Part shown: one piece after another, positions 19,045 through 30,828 of the stretch
How positions within the stretch are numbered: the first letter of the stretch is position 1
Layout of the letters: each line of letters opens with the position of its first letter
Assembly: GCA_015143295.1 (NCBI GenBank)
Contig: CM026556.1
Location: forward strand, 20,708,547-20,772,546
Reading direction: 5' to 3'
DNA: 64,000 nucleotides
From: Tetracentron sinense
Lineage: Eukaryota; Streptophyta; Magnoliopsida; Trochodendrales; Trochodendraceae
Translations under genes and position numbers: made by a program
The notes under the pieces: generated by a model
Databases searched by the model: none
Told to the model about the DNA's origin: nothing
The model's input: only the letters and a program-made list of their open reading frames with translations

Positions 19045-21646
19045 TCATAGAGAGTCTATATCATCTGGAGTCTGTGTAGCATCAGGATCCATATATGGGA
19101 CATGTGTCGATCCGGAGGGGATATGTGATGCGCCGCCCATATGGGACATCCAGTCCTCAAACACCTTCATCCTGGAGTGAAGGGTAGTCAACTCAGCCCG
19201 CATCTCATCTTGCTTAGCCACCAAACTCTCGTTCTGGCTAGCCAATTCTTCGGCCCTCCTCCTCCACTGGTCAGAATCTGCAGAGTGTAACTGGGAGGGT
19301 TTAACACCCAGTCCATATGTACGAACCCGCCCATGCGTGTCCGGCCCCATGACCTGGGTGAAGACCTCGTTCCTTGCAGTGCTACTAGTGGTCCCCTCCG
19401 GATGTTGGGTAACGAGCTCATCCATCTGAGTCTGCAACACAAAATTTAGGTGATTACAATTTATGAATATATAATTACAAAATTGATATTTATAAACAAT
19501 CGATCAGATCATGTAATGATAAGACATACATAGAGATCAGCTGATGCCTGATCGACAAATGTCCCATCTCGCCGAACATGCATCATATGATACATCTTCA
19601 TGCGGTCCGACTCTTGCCCGTCTGGATCCTGGGCTTGCTATCCTCGTGATGAAAACAACAATTTATAAAATGTTAGACATCAATTGAAAAATATTGTACA
19701 TATATATATGAAAAATACTGTACATCATCAGTCTCACATGTAATATTGGACATATATAGATGAGTAATTGATGTATTCGTGGGTAATTACATGATGCATT
19801 TAGTGCTCGTTGATGGGAGAGTTTACATGTGAAACTGAAGTTGATTAGTTCTTGTCAAAGCTAGAAAAATGCTACTACTACTAGATGCTCGTTAATCACC
19901 GTGACATTTGCAAAATCACCGACCCCATTTAACGTTGGCTCAGAATCTCAGTTTCCCATATACCATTTAAGCTATATATGTTACCCAATTACAGATACAT
20001 GTGGATATGAGGCAACAGATTACCTCTTGTGCACGCCCGAGGCCCAGAGGAGAAAATGAAATGACTTCTCCCCTTTTTAGCACCAAATGCCGCACGATAA
20101 ATGGATGCCTGAGGCTGGGCCAGGCGTGCACTAGAGGTAATCTGATGCCTGGATATGACATAAATACCAGAACTTCAACCTCTAAAAAGGGGCTAACTAG
20201 GCTTGGGTATGTTCACTCATTTCCTAGGAAAACTCAAATATTGGTGAACAAATTTTTTTTATTAGTCTATACAGTATATAACAGTCACAAATACAATCTG
20301 GTGGAGGGGAAAGACATTTGTAACCCCAGTAAGTTTGGAGAGCAGAGAGAGAGAGAGCATATTAAAGCTGATATGCTTAAGTGATATGAGAATATTATTT
20401 TCCATATACTTTATCTCCATTGCATTGCAGGCTAAATTCTTTGTCTTTATTTTTGCAAGCTGATTTTGCATAAGTCATATTGTTAGGAAATACCAAGCTC
20501 ACCCACATTAACTTTATTTTTTGATAATACATGCATAAATAAAATTGATTTTATAATGCTACATACCGCAGCAGCCCTATACTAGGCGTAACTCCGCGTC
20601 CCTGCCGTGTGGGCGGTACGAAGCTGCGACCTGTTCTCCTTGTTTCTCCTACTCATAGCCTACAAATATTAGTTAAGAACATCAAATGTTAACAAGTGTT
20701 GCATATTGAATGAGTAAATAGATATAAACTTCATACATTAAGATGAGTTACCTTCGCCTCATCAGTACGCCGATGTGCCACCAACTCCCTCCACTGTGAT
20801 TGGATGGCCCGAGGATCGACAAGGGTCATCTGCTCATCTAGTGAGAGATGTGCTCTGTGCCATTTAGCAAATAGCTTATCCTTCCAGCTCTTCCACAGTA
20901 CATCGGTCTTAGTGTCTACCCACTCTCGGACTTCCTCTCTCAGGGGGAGGTTGAATACCGTCTGCATCAAGTAAATTCATTAGAATACCAAGGTATAACA
21001 TTAATGGTTATGTATTCTTGAATGTCATAATATATTTCAAAAATGTTTGAAAACAAGAAGTAAATAGGTACTCAAAAGGTTTCTACTTAAAATAAAATTT
21101 CTTTATTTTTTTTGACATAAGTCAAACTTTTGTATTACCAATACTCTATCCATGACCCCCTGCTTCAGCAAGTCAGGAACTTGCCGCCAGTCCGTGTAAT
21201 TGATCGGGAGAATATCCCCATCCTTCACCAAGGTGCCTATAAATCGTGATAGTTTCCCCGCTTCATTCCCGGTGGGCTGTCCCAAGTTGTTAATCGGAAC
21301 TAGGATGCGGTCCTGGCCAGGTGGAGGTGGTGGAATGGCCTTGTTCGGACCCCTAGTCCATCTAAGTAGCGGAACACCTTGACACAATAAACAAATTAAA
21401 TCTGATCAGATTTACACAAGTTCAATGCACAAGCTATATAAATCAATACTCGTCATCATGAAAATTAATAACCTGATGATTGAGAAGCCTCATGATGGTG
21501 TGGTTCGGGAGCAACGTCATGGTTTGGTGGGTATCCCTGAGACAGTCCCATAAGCTGGCTAGAACTCCCATGCTGTTCATGTTGGGATCCCTCGGCCTGA
21601 CTCATGCTTTGACGGCGATGGGACCTTTTCCCATATGTCTGCATCC
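19045..21646 (-). pseudogene. Accessory plant transposase (Transposase_24 / PTTA, En/Spm type)
   Basis: Six exons join in frame: 21646-21473 (ATG at 21644), 21377-21139, 20961-20752, 20659-20567, 19637-19530 and 19431-19045, all with GT/AG borders, about 402 residues. Exon 1 is Gln/His/Ser-rich; exons 2-4 hold the Transposase_24 domain (ILVPINNLGQPTG, LWKSWKDKLFAKWHRAHL, QWRELVAHRRTDEAK, NRSQLRTAHTAGTRSYA); exon 5 has the RRDGTFVDQ motif; exon 6 opens TQMDELVTQHPEG and ends in a coiled coil (about 19258-19150). One in-frame TAG lies in exon 4 (20584-20582), so the gene is probably dead or needs readthrough. Family members bind CACTA ends. Intron 4 (20566-19638) carries a MITE. Confidence 0.8.
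20011..20149. mobile_element. 139-bp MITE with 9-bp target duplication, Mutator-like
   Basis: Ends GGCAACAGATTACCTCTTGT and, reversed, GGCATCAGATTACCTCTAGT, 27-bp inverted repeats with two mismatches. TGGATATGA flanks it on both sides (20002-20010, 20150-20158). A 9-bp duplication with GG-starting ends fits a Mutator-like MITE; shifting by one base would allow an 8-bp hAT reading. It lies in intron 4 of the CACTA transposase gene. Confidence 0.8.
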
Positions 21647-22561
21647 CTGTATAAAATCAGAAAGAGTGATATGAGAAATATAATATTGTAATCAACAACA
21701 ATAATGGCGATAACATCAGTATATAAAAATAAAGACATTCAAGTATTAAAAATGAAGTGCTCATAGTGACAGTGTTTGCAATTCAAATATCATTAAGATC
21801 ATATGTACAAGTAAATGTTCTAACTACATAGTACTACTCTGAAACTCTTTAATAAGCATGACATGAACAAGCATCAAATTAACTTTATTGTTAATAATTT
21901 TAAGATGGAACTTGAATTAGTAAATTGAGAAAGAACATGCCTGATACATTTTGCTAATGCAAAATTTATATACTCTCAAAGCAAGGCAAGTGACTTCAGG
22001 TCCACAATATCAGTAACATGAATTAACCGATACACGGGTCAGTTAAGCCTATACTCTTTTGATTTTTAGTCTTCATTTAATAGATAGATCAAATAATGAA
22101 ATGGGTTTAAGAAGTATGCTAGCAGTAGGAAGGCAATAGGTTCATTAATAATAACAAGAAATAAATGGGTTTAATCCAGATCTTCCACGAGCATGACTAA
22201 GTGGAGGGAGAACCATGTAAATATTAGAGAGGTTAAAACCGGCAACCATTAGAAATACATTAGCATTAAAAATATTTTTCTCATAGAGCTTACTCTTTGG
22301 AGATGGGTTGCCCGGTAGTGACGGCAACCTGTGTGGCGAAATACATTAGCATTAAAAATGATTACACATATAAGCAAACAATTGAAAAAGAGACAATAGA
22401 ATTGACATGAGATACTTCAAAAGAGATCCATATGTGAAATAATTCTTGAGGGAATTGTCCACTCCCCATCAGAGAAGCTACAAGAATCCAGTGTTTGCAG
22501 TACAACGAAAGATGAAGAACCAGTGTTACTCTTAATAAGAAGCACTATTACAATTTACATC

Positions 22562-23496
22562 TTAAACATGCATATCACTATCTTCGGGATTCTCATCAGA
22601 CTCAGACGTCTCGGGTTGGTTTATGATTAAAGGTACATCAATAGTTGTCCCAATAATATTTGTCCTAAGATCAGTAATCTGATCGACATCAACACCAGTG
22701 ACTTCCAATTGTGCGATGCTTGGTTGATCCGTCTCGGGGCATGACTCTCTCATATTTGAATAAATTCCATCTTGCATGTCGAAGAAGTCTCTAGGTTTAA
22801 TTTGAATAGCAATGTGCCAATCCGTTTCTACTGGGTCTTCGACATAAAATACTTGCATTGCTTGAGAGGCTAGCACATAAGGTTCATCTGTATTTAGCAA
22901 GCGTCCAAGATTAACAAGCGTAAATTTGAACTTGTCTTGCTTGACACCCCTTCCTTCGGCCATACCATCAACCCAATCGCACTTGAATAACACGATTTTT
23001 CTCCCACCATAATAGTGAAGCTCAACAATTTCTTGCAAAACACCGTAGTAAGTAACATCACATGTCCGCGATGTTTGATCCTTCACAGATTTAAACCTTG
23101 TAGTTTGTGCAGTAACGACCACGCCGCTATTTGAGGTCTTCTTCTTCCTGTCAATGTGTTTTGTTCGAAACCTGAACCCATTAACAACGAACCTCTGATA
23201 TGTCCTCGCAATCTTCGAAGGACCACGTGCTAGCCATATCAGATCTTCACGTACATGGTTTGGACTTCCACGAATCAACATAGAAACCTGTTTGTGTTAA
23301 CCTCACATTTTTTGTTAAATCACAAACACATTAATAACTCTGAAGATATTTTACTATTTTGTAGGTGTGTGACATGATGATTAGACTGAAACTTACATTT
23401 GACGAGAACCATCCGGCGAACGCATCAGTGTGGATGCGCTCAATGTCGATTTGTCGTCTGTCGCAATTTTCTCGTGTTACTTCATCCAAATGCTTC
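22562..23496 (-). pseudogene. CACTA TPase C-terminal remnant (DUF4216 domain)
   Basis: Two exons, 23496-23397 and 23287-22562, with good splice borders (AAAT/GTAAGT; ACAG/GTTTCT). Exon 1 encodes KHLDEVTRENCDRRQ and WFSSN, the linker that precedes DUF4216 in CACTA TPases. Exon 2 carries the domain: YYGVLQEIVELHYYGGRKIV, FKCDWVDG, DEPYVLASQAMQVFYVEDP, then an acidic tail ending EDSDMHV. The N-terminal catalytic Transposase_21 and DUF4218 parts that normally precede it are absent. The reading frame of what remains is uninterrupted. Confidence 0.8.
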
Positions 23497-24459
23497 CTGT
23501 ATTTTAACGAGGTACATTACGTCAGATGATTAATACAGAAATTACTATTGACAGAAAAATAATGCATACAATGTCACATAAGAGAATAGAAGAATTAAAA
23601 AAATAATATTTCTAAGCAGGCAAGGCAAACAAGTATTTGTTCCCATAATTCGTGGAAATGTATGTATTAGAAAATCAAAAGTAGCTTAGTCATATTTTAA
23701 GTTCTATTGATGATTAACAGTAATGGATTGTTCTCTGTAATAGTAGTTTGATCTAAGGCATCTTTCTGATAATTATACAAGAGTTCTGAACTAGAAGAGG
23801 AACCCCAAATCAATTCACAGATCAGTAAGGAAATGAAAAAAAAAATTGTTCTCCGATATCGAAGAGGGAATCTATAAGACAACCCCAAAAAAAAAATATC
23901 AAGACCGCGAGATCACAGATCTTGGTAGATCTTGCGCAAGGTCCTGGTCCAGAGTTTCAGAGGGGAAGGAGAGAAAGAGAAAAATACATCCTCCTCGTCG
24001 GTCAGAGCTATTACCGGAGTTGATCGTCGCCGGAGCTGGTTCACGAGCTGGATCTCCTCTGGTTCTCCTCTCTTCGTCGTTCCCTCAACACCCAACCTCT
24101 ACTCTTCTACTCTTGTTTTACCGTTTTTTTAGTTTTTATCGGGAACAATAAGAAGTGGGAGTCTATATTTAGGGCAGAGGAGGGTTTCGGGTTAGGTTTT
24201 CAGGTGGGGTGACTTCGATTTCGGTTGAGGAAAATGAGAGCACGAGAGGGACAGAGAGTGAGACAGACAGAGATCTAGAGAGGGACAGACAGAGAGTGAG
24301 AGAGAGATAGAGATCGGGAGAGAGAGCAGAGAGAGAGAGAGAGGGAGGTGACTCACCGTGGTGGCCGGAAGGGCGTCAGGCGTGAGGACGGCGGGAAGCA
24401 GCGGCAACAATTGGGGAACAAGGGAGGGTGTTCACGGGTTTTGGTGCGGGGATTTTATA

Positions 24460-24930
24460 TTAACATTAGTAGTGACGGAAATATGTCCGCCACTAATTAG
24501 CTCGAGATTAGTAGTGACGGAAATATTTCCGTCCTTAATAATATGCCGTTCATTGGTGACGGTATTTTTCCGTGACTATTACAGGGAGCATATTAGTGAT
24601 GGATTTTTTTCCGTCACTGATAATATTGAGCTAATTGTGACGGATATATTTCCGTCACTACTAACGTCAATCTCAATAGTAACGGTAAAACATCCGTGAC
24701 ACATTAACTCATTTTCGTTACTAATGTCATTAGTGACGGAATATACCCGTCACTAGTATTTAACCCATATTAGTGTCGGAAAAAATTCCGTCACTAATAC
24801 TCAATTTAATGACATAAAAAAGAATTCCTTAGCAGAGACGGACTATTAGTGACGACAGTATTTTCCGTTACTATAGGTCATGTATTAGTGACGGGAAAAA
24901 GTTCCGTCACTACTATTCCGTCACTGCCCG
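24460..24930. repeat. CACTA subterminal repeat array, right end
   Basis: Counterpart of the array at 18100-18600, with TAGTGACGGAAATATTTCCG, ATTCCGTCACTA and diverged forms in both orientations. Confidence 0.85.
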
Positions 24931-25069
24931 GTAAATTTCTTGTAGTGAGGTTGGTTTCGTCATTCAACTAAAACCTTCTCTCATATGTCGCAATCAATGC
25001 ACACGTCACTCCTTACCATCTCTCTCACACGTCCCTCTCACCCTTTCTCATTTTTCCAAGTGAAGAGAA

Positions 25070-25320
25070 TCACATCACATCCAAGAATTCAATCGCACCC
25101 ACAAATCCTTAGGGTTTAACAATTTAATCTTTATTTTTAATTAAACATTTTTAACTCCTAAAGCAAAATTTTAAAAATAGTTTTTTCCTTAAAACTAAAG
25201 TTAGATTGTTGAATTCTAAGAGTTAAGAAATATTAACCATAGTTAATAAGGGTTAAAAATTACATGTGTTGATCTATGGGTGCGATTGAACTCAGGGGTT
25301 GGTGAATCTTAATCACAGTA
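25070..25320. mobile_element. MITE of the TTTAACC/AATCGCACCCA family
   Basis: Inverted ends: AATTCAATCGCACCCACAAA at the left and TGGGTGCGATTGAACTC at the right, with inner TTAGGGTTTAACAATTTAATC against GTTGAATTCTAAGAGTTAAG. Related copies are at 40217-40460 and 43160-43480. Confidence 0.65.
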
Positions 25321-25409
25321 AATTAGTGTTAAAAGGACGCATGCAACCTTAGTGGCATAACCGGACTCCTCACTCTCTTGACAAAATGCTCCCAAAGAAA
25401 AACGTCTCA

Positions 25410-25640
25410 CCAAGGTCCTGCCCACCCCCTTTCTTTGCTATACCCAAAATACCTCTAAGTTTTTTTGGTTCGTAAAATATCCCAACATCATATTTCAAAA
25501 AGAAACGTCTCTCACAATTATTTTTTTTTAATCTAAAATATCTCTCAAGTTTCTATACCCAAAATATTTCTAATTTTTTTTTTGAAATGTCTACACTAGG
25601 GTCCTTCCCTGTCTCTCCCCTTCCTCTCTCTCACACGTGC
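25410..25640. repeat. Inverted copy of the ATTTTGGGTATAG periodic repeat
   Basis: CTATACCCAAAATACCTCTAAG, CTCTCAAGTTTCTATACCCA and a CTCTCCCC run: the reverse of the repeat at 5625-6060. Strand reversal and divergence make them independent insertions. Confidence 0.55.
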
Positions 25641-25805
25641 ATCCCACGTGCCATTCACTAGTTTATGTTTAATAGAATGACTATTTCCAAATAGCACAAT
25701 TGGGATACACATCCTGCCACTGAGCAATCACTTAGGTGTTGTCATTATCTTGTAAACATGGGTTCGATCGGTGTTCCAACATAAAATTTGTACTTTCTAA
25801 AAGGA

Positions 25806-25985
25806 TACTTATACCCCCACCTATTGCGCCAGTGATGGGGTGTGGTCTCTCTGATGAGCGAGGTCTAAGATCCAATCCCCCAGGTGACGAATCCATCAGA
25901 ACTCCAATCTCCCAAGCTAACTAACTACTAATCATTGTTCTCACCATTAACCGTAGTTAAATGATACCCTCAGTAAAAAAAAAAA
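25806..25985 (+). mobile_element. SINE with poly(A) tail
   Basis: Opens ATACCCCCACCTATTGCGCC, has GGGGTGTGGTCTCTCTGATG and CTAAGATCCAATCCCC, and ends in GTAAAAAAAAAAAAATG (A-run 25975-25987). The adjoining 25690-25800 block contains a B-box-like GGGTTCGATCGGTGTTCC and could be a second tRNA-related piece. Confidence 0.5.
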
Positions 25986-26437
25986 ATGTTAACTGTATTT
26001 TGGGGTTTTTGCATATCAGTTGTTGTGTTCTACCAGCTCTGAAAATACATTATTTTGAGTAACAATTTTGCAAATTAACTCATGGTTTTACAGCCGTTTG
26101 ACAAACAACCTCAATCCATAGTTTCCTTAGGCTTCCATTTGTTATTGTTAGGAAAATGACTATGCCCTTATGATATTTCATAACCGCACAAAACTTAAAC
26201 TACCCTTGAACTATGGTTAATAAGCTTTAATTCTTGTGATTAAGATTCACGCCCTTAGGGATAAAGCATCTAATGCTAGTTTAAAAAATAATAATGTGCC
26301 CCTTTTAACTCCCTTTAACTTAGGTTAAGACACACTAACCCTTAGAGTTAAAGCATCTAAACTTGGTTTTAAAATAAAAAAATTAACATGTCCCCTTTGA
26401 ACTCCCTTTAACTGTGGCTAAGATTTATTAACCTTTA

Positions 26438-26584
26438 CCCTATGTTTGGTTGTGGAGAAAATAAGTGAAAACATGGAAAAGAAAAAAAAATTAGACAAAA
26501 CAAAACTAAGAGTTGTATTAGAAATCCAAAATTTTCTTTTCTTTTCCATGTTTTCATCTATTTTCTTGGCAACCAAACATAGCA
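26438..26584. mobile_element. Tourist-like (PIF/Harbinger) MITE with TTA duplication
   Basis: 147 bp with ends CCCTATGTTTGGTTG and, reversed, TGCTATGTTTGGTTGCC, flanked by TTA (26435-26437 and 26585-26587). The arms are nearly complementary throughout, with GTTGTATTAGAAATCCAAAA near the middle. It interrupts one inner repeat of the foldback element and is the sister of the copy in the plantacyanin intron. Confidence 0.8.
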
Positions 26585-27722
26585 TTAGGGTTAAAGCATC
26601 TACCCTTGAATTTTAGAAAAGAAAATTAGGAAAATTTAACGTGTCTTTTTTTAACTCCTATTAATTGTTGTTAAGATTCACTCACCCTTAGGGTTAAAAC
26701 ATCTAACTGTGGTTTTCAGAAGAAGAAAAAAAATTAAGGGGTCCACTTTTAACTCCCTTTAACTTTGGTCAGGGTTCACTAACCCTTATGAAGGGGACTT
26801 GTTAATTTTTTTTTAAGGACCAAGGTTAGATGCTTTAACCCTAAGGGTTAGTTGATCTTAACCATAGTTAAAGGAAGTTAAAAGTGGACAACTTATATTT
26901 TTTTTAAATTCAAGTTAGATGATTTAATCCTAATTCCTAAGGGTTAGTGAACCTTAACCACGGTTAAAAAGAATTAAAAGACACGTTAATTTTTTTTTTG
27001 TTTTTTTATACCAAAGTTAGATGTTTTAACCGTAAGCGTGAGTGAATCTTAACTATATATAAAGGGAGTTACAAAGGGACACATTAATTTTTTTCTATTT
27101 TTTTTTTCTAAAAATCAAGGTTAGATGCTTTAACTCCAAGGGTTAGTGTATCTTAACTTTGAACACGTTAATTTTTTTCCTTTAAAACCAAGGTTAGATG
27201 TTTTAACTAATTAACTCACGACTAAGTCTGTAGGTACTCCCAAATATACTCCCAAATCTACTCCCTAATCCTAACCGTTTATAACCAACCACTAAAGGCC
27301 AGGATTTGAGTTGCCTTATTTTATCTTTTCTAATGCCACATCAACTCTAATCCTAACCGCTTAATAACGAGTTAAACGGTTAGGATTTGGGAGTATATTT
27401 GGGAGTACACATTGGGAGTATCCCTAGACTAATTCTTAACTCGAAGGATTAGTGTATCTTAACCTAAGTTAAAGAGAGTTAAAACCGGACACATTAATTT
27501 TAAAAAAAACTAGGGTTAGATGCTTTATCTCTTAATCACAAGGGTTAAGACTTATTAATCATAGCTCAAGGGTAGCTAAAGGCTTTGTGAGGTTATGAAA
27601 TATCATAAGAGTATAATAGTCATTTTCCTAACAATAACAAATGAAAGGTTAACAAAATTAGCGATTGAGGTTGTTTGTCTAACAGTTGCAAAACCATAAT
27701 TTGTCAAACTTTTACTCATAAC

Positions 27723-30289
27723 TGTTGTGCCCAAAAATACCCCCTAGGAGTTAAGGGATACTTTAGGCATGACTATACTTAACTTGTCAAACCAACCTGT
27801 AATGAACAAGACATAACATAATCAACTGAAACATGATACAAAGTGCGGAAACTTAAAATGATGCGGAAGCGTAAACCAAATATTTTCTTTTCTATAGCCA
27901 TGGTCGGTATTCCAAGTTCTAATACAAAACATATCAAAGTATAGGTGGACATGCCCACCTATCAAAATACAAAAAAAACTCTCGCAGACTCTCTCTCTAA
28001 CTAAAGTCTAAATAGGGCTACACATCGCGGTCTCTGTTCTCCTAAGACTGCATAGGGATAGGCGGCTCCCTCTCTTCCACGTATTCTTCCTCAACCCAAG
28101 GCTCAAGGTCGAAAGCACCCTCCGGACCTACCGACATGAAAGTACGATTGAGTATAGAATACTCAGCGAGTACAAGCTACTAGCTAACAATAGTAATAAC
28201 CAAACACAACAGCAACAACGAGGTATAATTCATCACATCAATTTAAAGCAATTATAACAACATACGATATTCATAGCATCAAAGTTAAAGCAATGCAATA
28301 ATCCTGACATGCATGAGTGAATGCGAAAACTCCGATAAAACTCATACTTTATAATTCATTTCTTATTCTTGAAAATAGTCTTTCATATTTTTCAAAACTT
28401 GCTTGTCGTGTTAAAACTTGTTCTTGTCTCATGGGAATCACATGTATTTTGTCATGCTTGGAATCACTTGTCTTGCTTGCCATGACTTGACTTGTTTTCT
28501 TGTGAGTCAGATGTTAGTGCCTCTGTAGCGACTTGTGAGCCTGGAATATAAATTCCCTTCAGCGAATATATGTATATAGAAAAGGGTACACCAACATCCC
28601 TGACCGGCCCTCTGTCCCGGCATTATCAACTTGTTTTCTTGTGAGCCAGGTATGACATATCTTACGATATGTCCTACCCTTGACCTGCCCAATGTTCGGC
28701 TTTATAAACTTGTTTACTTGTGAGTCAGGTAGGACATATCCGGGGGATATGCCCTACCCTTGACCGGCCCGATGTCCAGCTTTATCATTCATTTCGTAAA
28801 TCACATGTCTTGTTCTTGTTTGTCTTTATATACTTTATACTTTAGAAAATCCGTTTCATACACATGCATGCATGCGTGTGTGTAGAATTCGTGGTAATGA
28901 TGATGACATGTATAACACAAAGCATAAGGTGTATCATTTCAATTCTCAATAAGATCATGAGGGAAATTGGATAACATGTAGGACATTTGATCAATTTAAC
29001 ATTTTAGGGAAAACTACATGAGTCCTACTTTCATATCCTTCATTAAATCAATTTAATTCTTATTTAGGCATTTTATCAAACACTTGACGTGCAAACATTC
29101 GTAGTCATTTTATTTCCTTCTTTTTATGATTGAAATTTCATCAACATCACATGTGTGTTCATTATGAGTACAATGTCCTTCTAACATTTTCCATCACACA
29201 ACGTTTATCACACCACACGGCATCCAATCTCCTCAGCCGTTCATCCATTCATACATCCCACCATTCATTCCATATATCTTATTCATATTTAGGGAAAATA
29301 GCATATTTCAAAGGAAGGAAGAACGCAATATCAAAGTCATCATTTTCAAAAGAGAAACCCTAGTTATTACTAAGCTAGTTCGTAAAGGTGTACTAAACTT
29401 AAAGACTTGAAGGAGATCTTGAGGGAACTTGAGAGAAATGGGATCCAAGCTTCAAGAAGAAGGATCTTGGCTTAAAAGACAAGATCCAAGCTCCAATTGG
29501 TCACCCAACCAACCTTGCACCAAAACCCTAATTCCTTCTCTCTTCCTTCTCCAATTTCTCCCAATTGTGAGCTTGAGGGTTTATAAAATCCTCAACCCAC
29601 AAATTTTGGGTTTATAGAGACAAGGAGAGGTCAAAAGACCCATTTACCCTTAATGAATGGTTTAAAAGACCAAACTGGGCAAAATTTCGCATAGCTGGTC
29701 AACCGGTTGTGACCTTCGATCGACCGGTCAAAAATGACCTCTCTGGAATTAAAACTCATACATTTAGTGCAATATTCGGTCGACCGGTAATAAGTATCGG
29801 TCTACCAGCTGCCTATTGGTCGACCGGTAGCAAAATTGGTCGACCGGTTTTTGCCTGATTTTCCCCTGTTTTTTTTTTTTTGGAGTATGCTTTGTTCTTT
29901 TTCCCTTTCTTCTATTTACTCTTATAGTTATTTTATTTTAAAACCTTTAAGTTAATGTTTCATTAACTTTAAGTTTTAAATTAAAATAAGAAAGTATCCC
30001 CCATTTGAATCCAATAAAAATACTTTAAAAATCCAATTTCTTATAATTCAAAATCTGATTTTCTAGTTTTAGGTAAAACTCGACAAATTCGTTTCGTCGT
30101 AAAATTTTCCATGGCCCGGAAAACCATTCTAAACACATGAATAAATTCTCATAAAATTACACAAGCTTAGTTAACCTATAAACAACCATTACCGGGACTT
30201 TTTATCTCAAAATTCAAAAAATTTCATTATATGGTCACTATTCACAACACTATTCACCATGTCATGCCATAAACATCAGGGGTTCTATA
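27723..30289 (-). mobile_element. 3' LTR of the Tekay element
   Basis: 2,567 bp; its outer end is TGTTGTGCCC and its inner end GGTTCTATA. It carries GGTCGACC-type palindromes (29700-29850), a TTTATAAA-like TATA text (about 29580), two or three 110-bp repeats with GACATATC-ATATG-CCTACCCTTGA (28500-28790), the conserved hairpin (about 28148-28166) and the core of the small acidic frame (28137 downward). Confidence 0.9.
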
Positions 30290-30414
30290 TCCCCCCCCCC
30301 CCCCCCCCTCCCCTTACAAAAATTTCATCCCTGAAATTAGGATAATCCAAATACATGAAAAGACTACTACAAAAACAAATGAGGGTACTTTTCCCTCACT
30401 TCGGCCTCGCACTC

Positions 30415-30807
30415 TCACGTAGCTTCTTGCCTAGAATGATGTTCCCACTGCACGAGCACTAGGGGAATAACTTTGGTGCGCAATACTTGCTCCTTGTGGT
30501 CCAAGATTCTGGCCGGTTGTTCCACTAATGTGAGATCCTCTCGGATTTCTATCGAATCAAGCTCGATGATGTGGGATGGGTCTGGGATATATTTTCGGAG
30601 CATGGAAATGTGAAATACATTGTGGACTGCCGCCATATGAGTGGGCAAAATAACCCGGTAAGCCACCTCACCGACTCTAGTAATGATCTCAAATGGACCC
30701 ACATATCTCAGGCTAAGCTTTCCTCTTTTCCCGAACCTCATGACGCCATTTTTCGGCGAAATCTTAACAAACACAAAATCATCAACCATGAATTCAAGAT
30801 CTCTCAT
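30415..30807 (-). pseudogene. Tekay integrase C-terminus and chromodomain
   Basis: Contains the GPF module (LSLRYVGPFEIITRVGEVAY, HNVFHISMLRKY) and then the chromodomain-like tail (EQPARILDHKEQVLR, VQWEHHSRQEATW). Such a tail steers chromovirus integration to marked chromatin and supports the Tekay/Del assignment. Confidence 0.85.
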
Positions 30808-30828
30808 ACGGGTGTCCGCATGGCTCTT

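Larger units (their letters stand above)
18075..24947 (-). mobile_element. CACTA (En/Spm) transposon, deletion derivative
   Basis: 6,873 bp with perfect 30-bp terminal inverted repeats starting CACTACAAGAAATTTACCGG and flanked by AGG on both sides (18072-18074 and 24948-24950), the 3-bp duplication expected for CACTA. Subterminal regions (18100-18600 and 24460-24930) are packed with AGTGACGGAAATATTTCCGT-type repeats in both orientations. Genes are on the minus strand: a DUF4216 exon pair (23496-22562), then the accessory transposase gene (21646-19045). The catalytic Transposase_21 region is not present, so the element cannot move on its own. Between 23500 and 24460 lie GA-rich leader-like sequence (24230-24350) and no recognised domain. 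Perfect terminal repeats and a clean target duplication suggest fairly recent insertion. Confidence 0.93.

Noticed and set aside
20001-20384. 127-codon plus-strand frame
   Set aside because: It runs through the 139-bp MITE and the intron of the CACTA transposase gene on the other strand.
24192-24410. Ser/Leu-rich minus-strand frame
   Set aside because: Translation of a GAGAGA simple-sequence tract in the CACTA leader region.
25740-25790. tRNA gene suggested by GGGTTCGATCGGTGTTCC
   Set aside because: Only a B-box-like word is present; no cloverleaf or acceptor stem can be drawn, so it is more likely SINE-derived.
26200-27560. Simple tandem array unrelated to transposition
   Set aside because: The repeats reverse orientation near 26800 and are enclosed by 190-bp inverted ends, which fits one foldback element.
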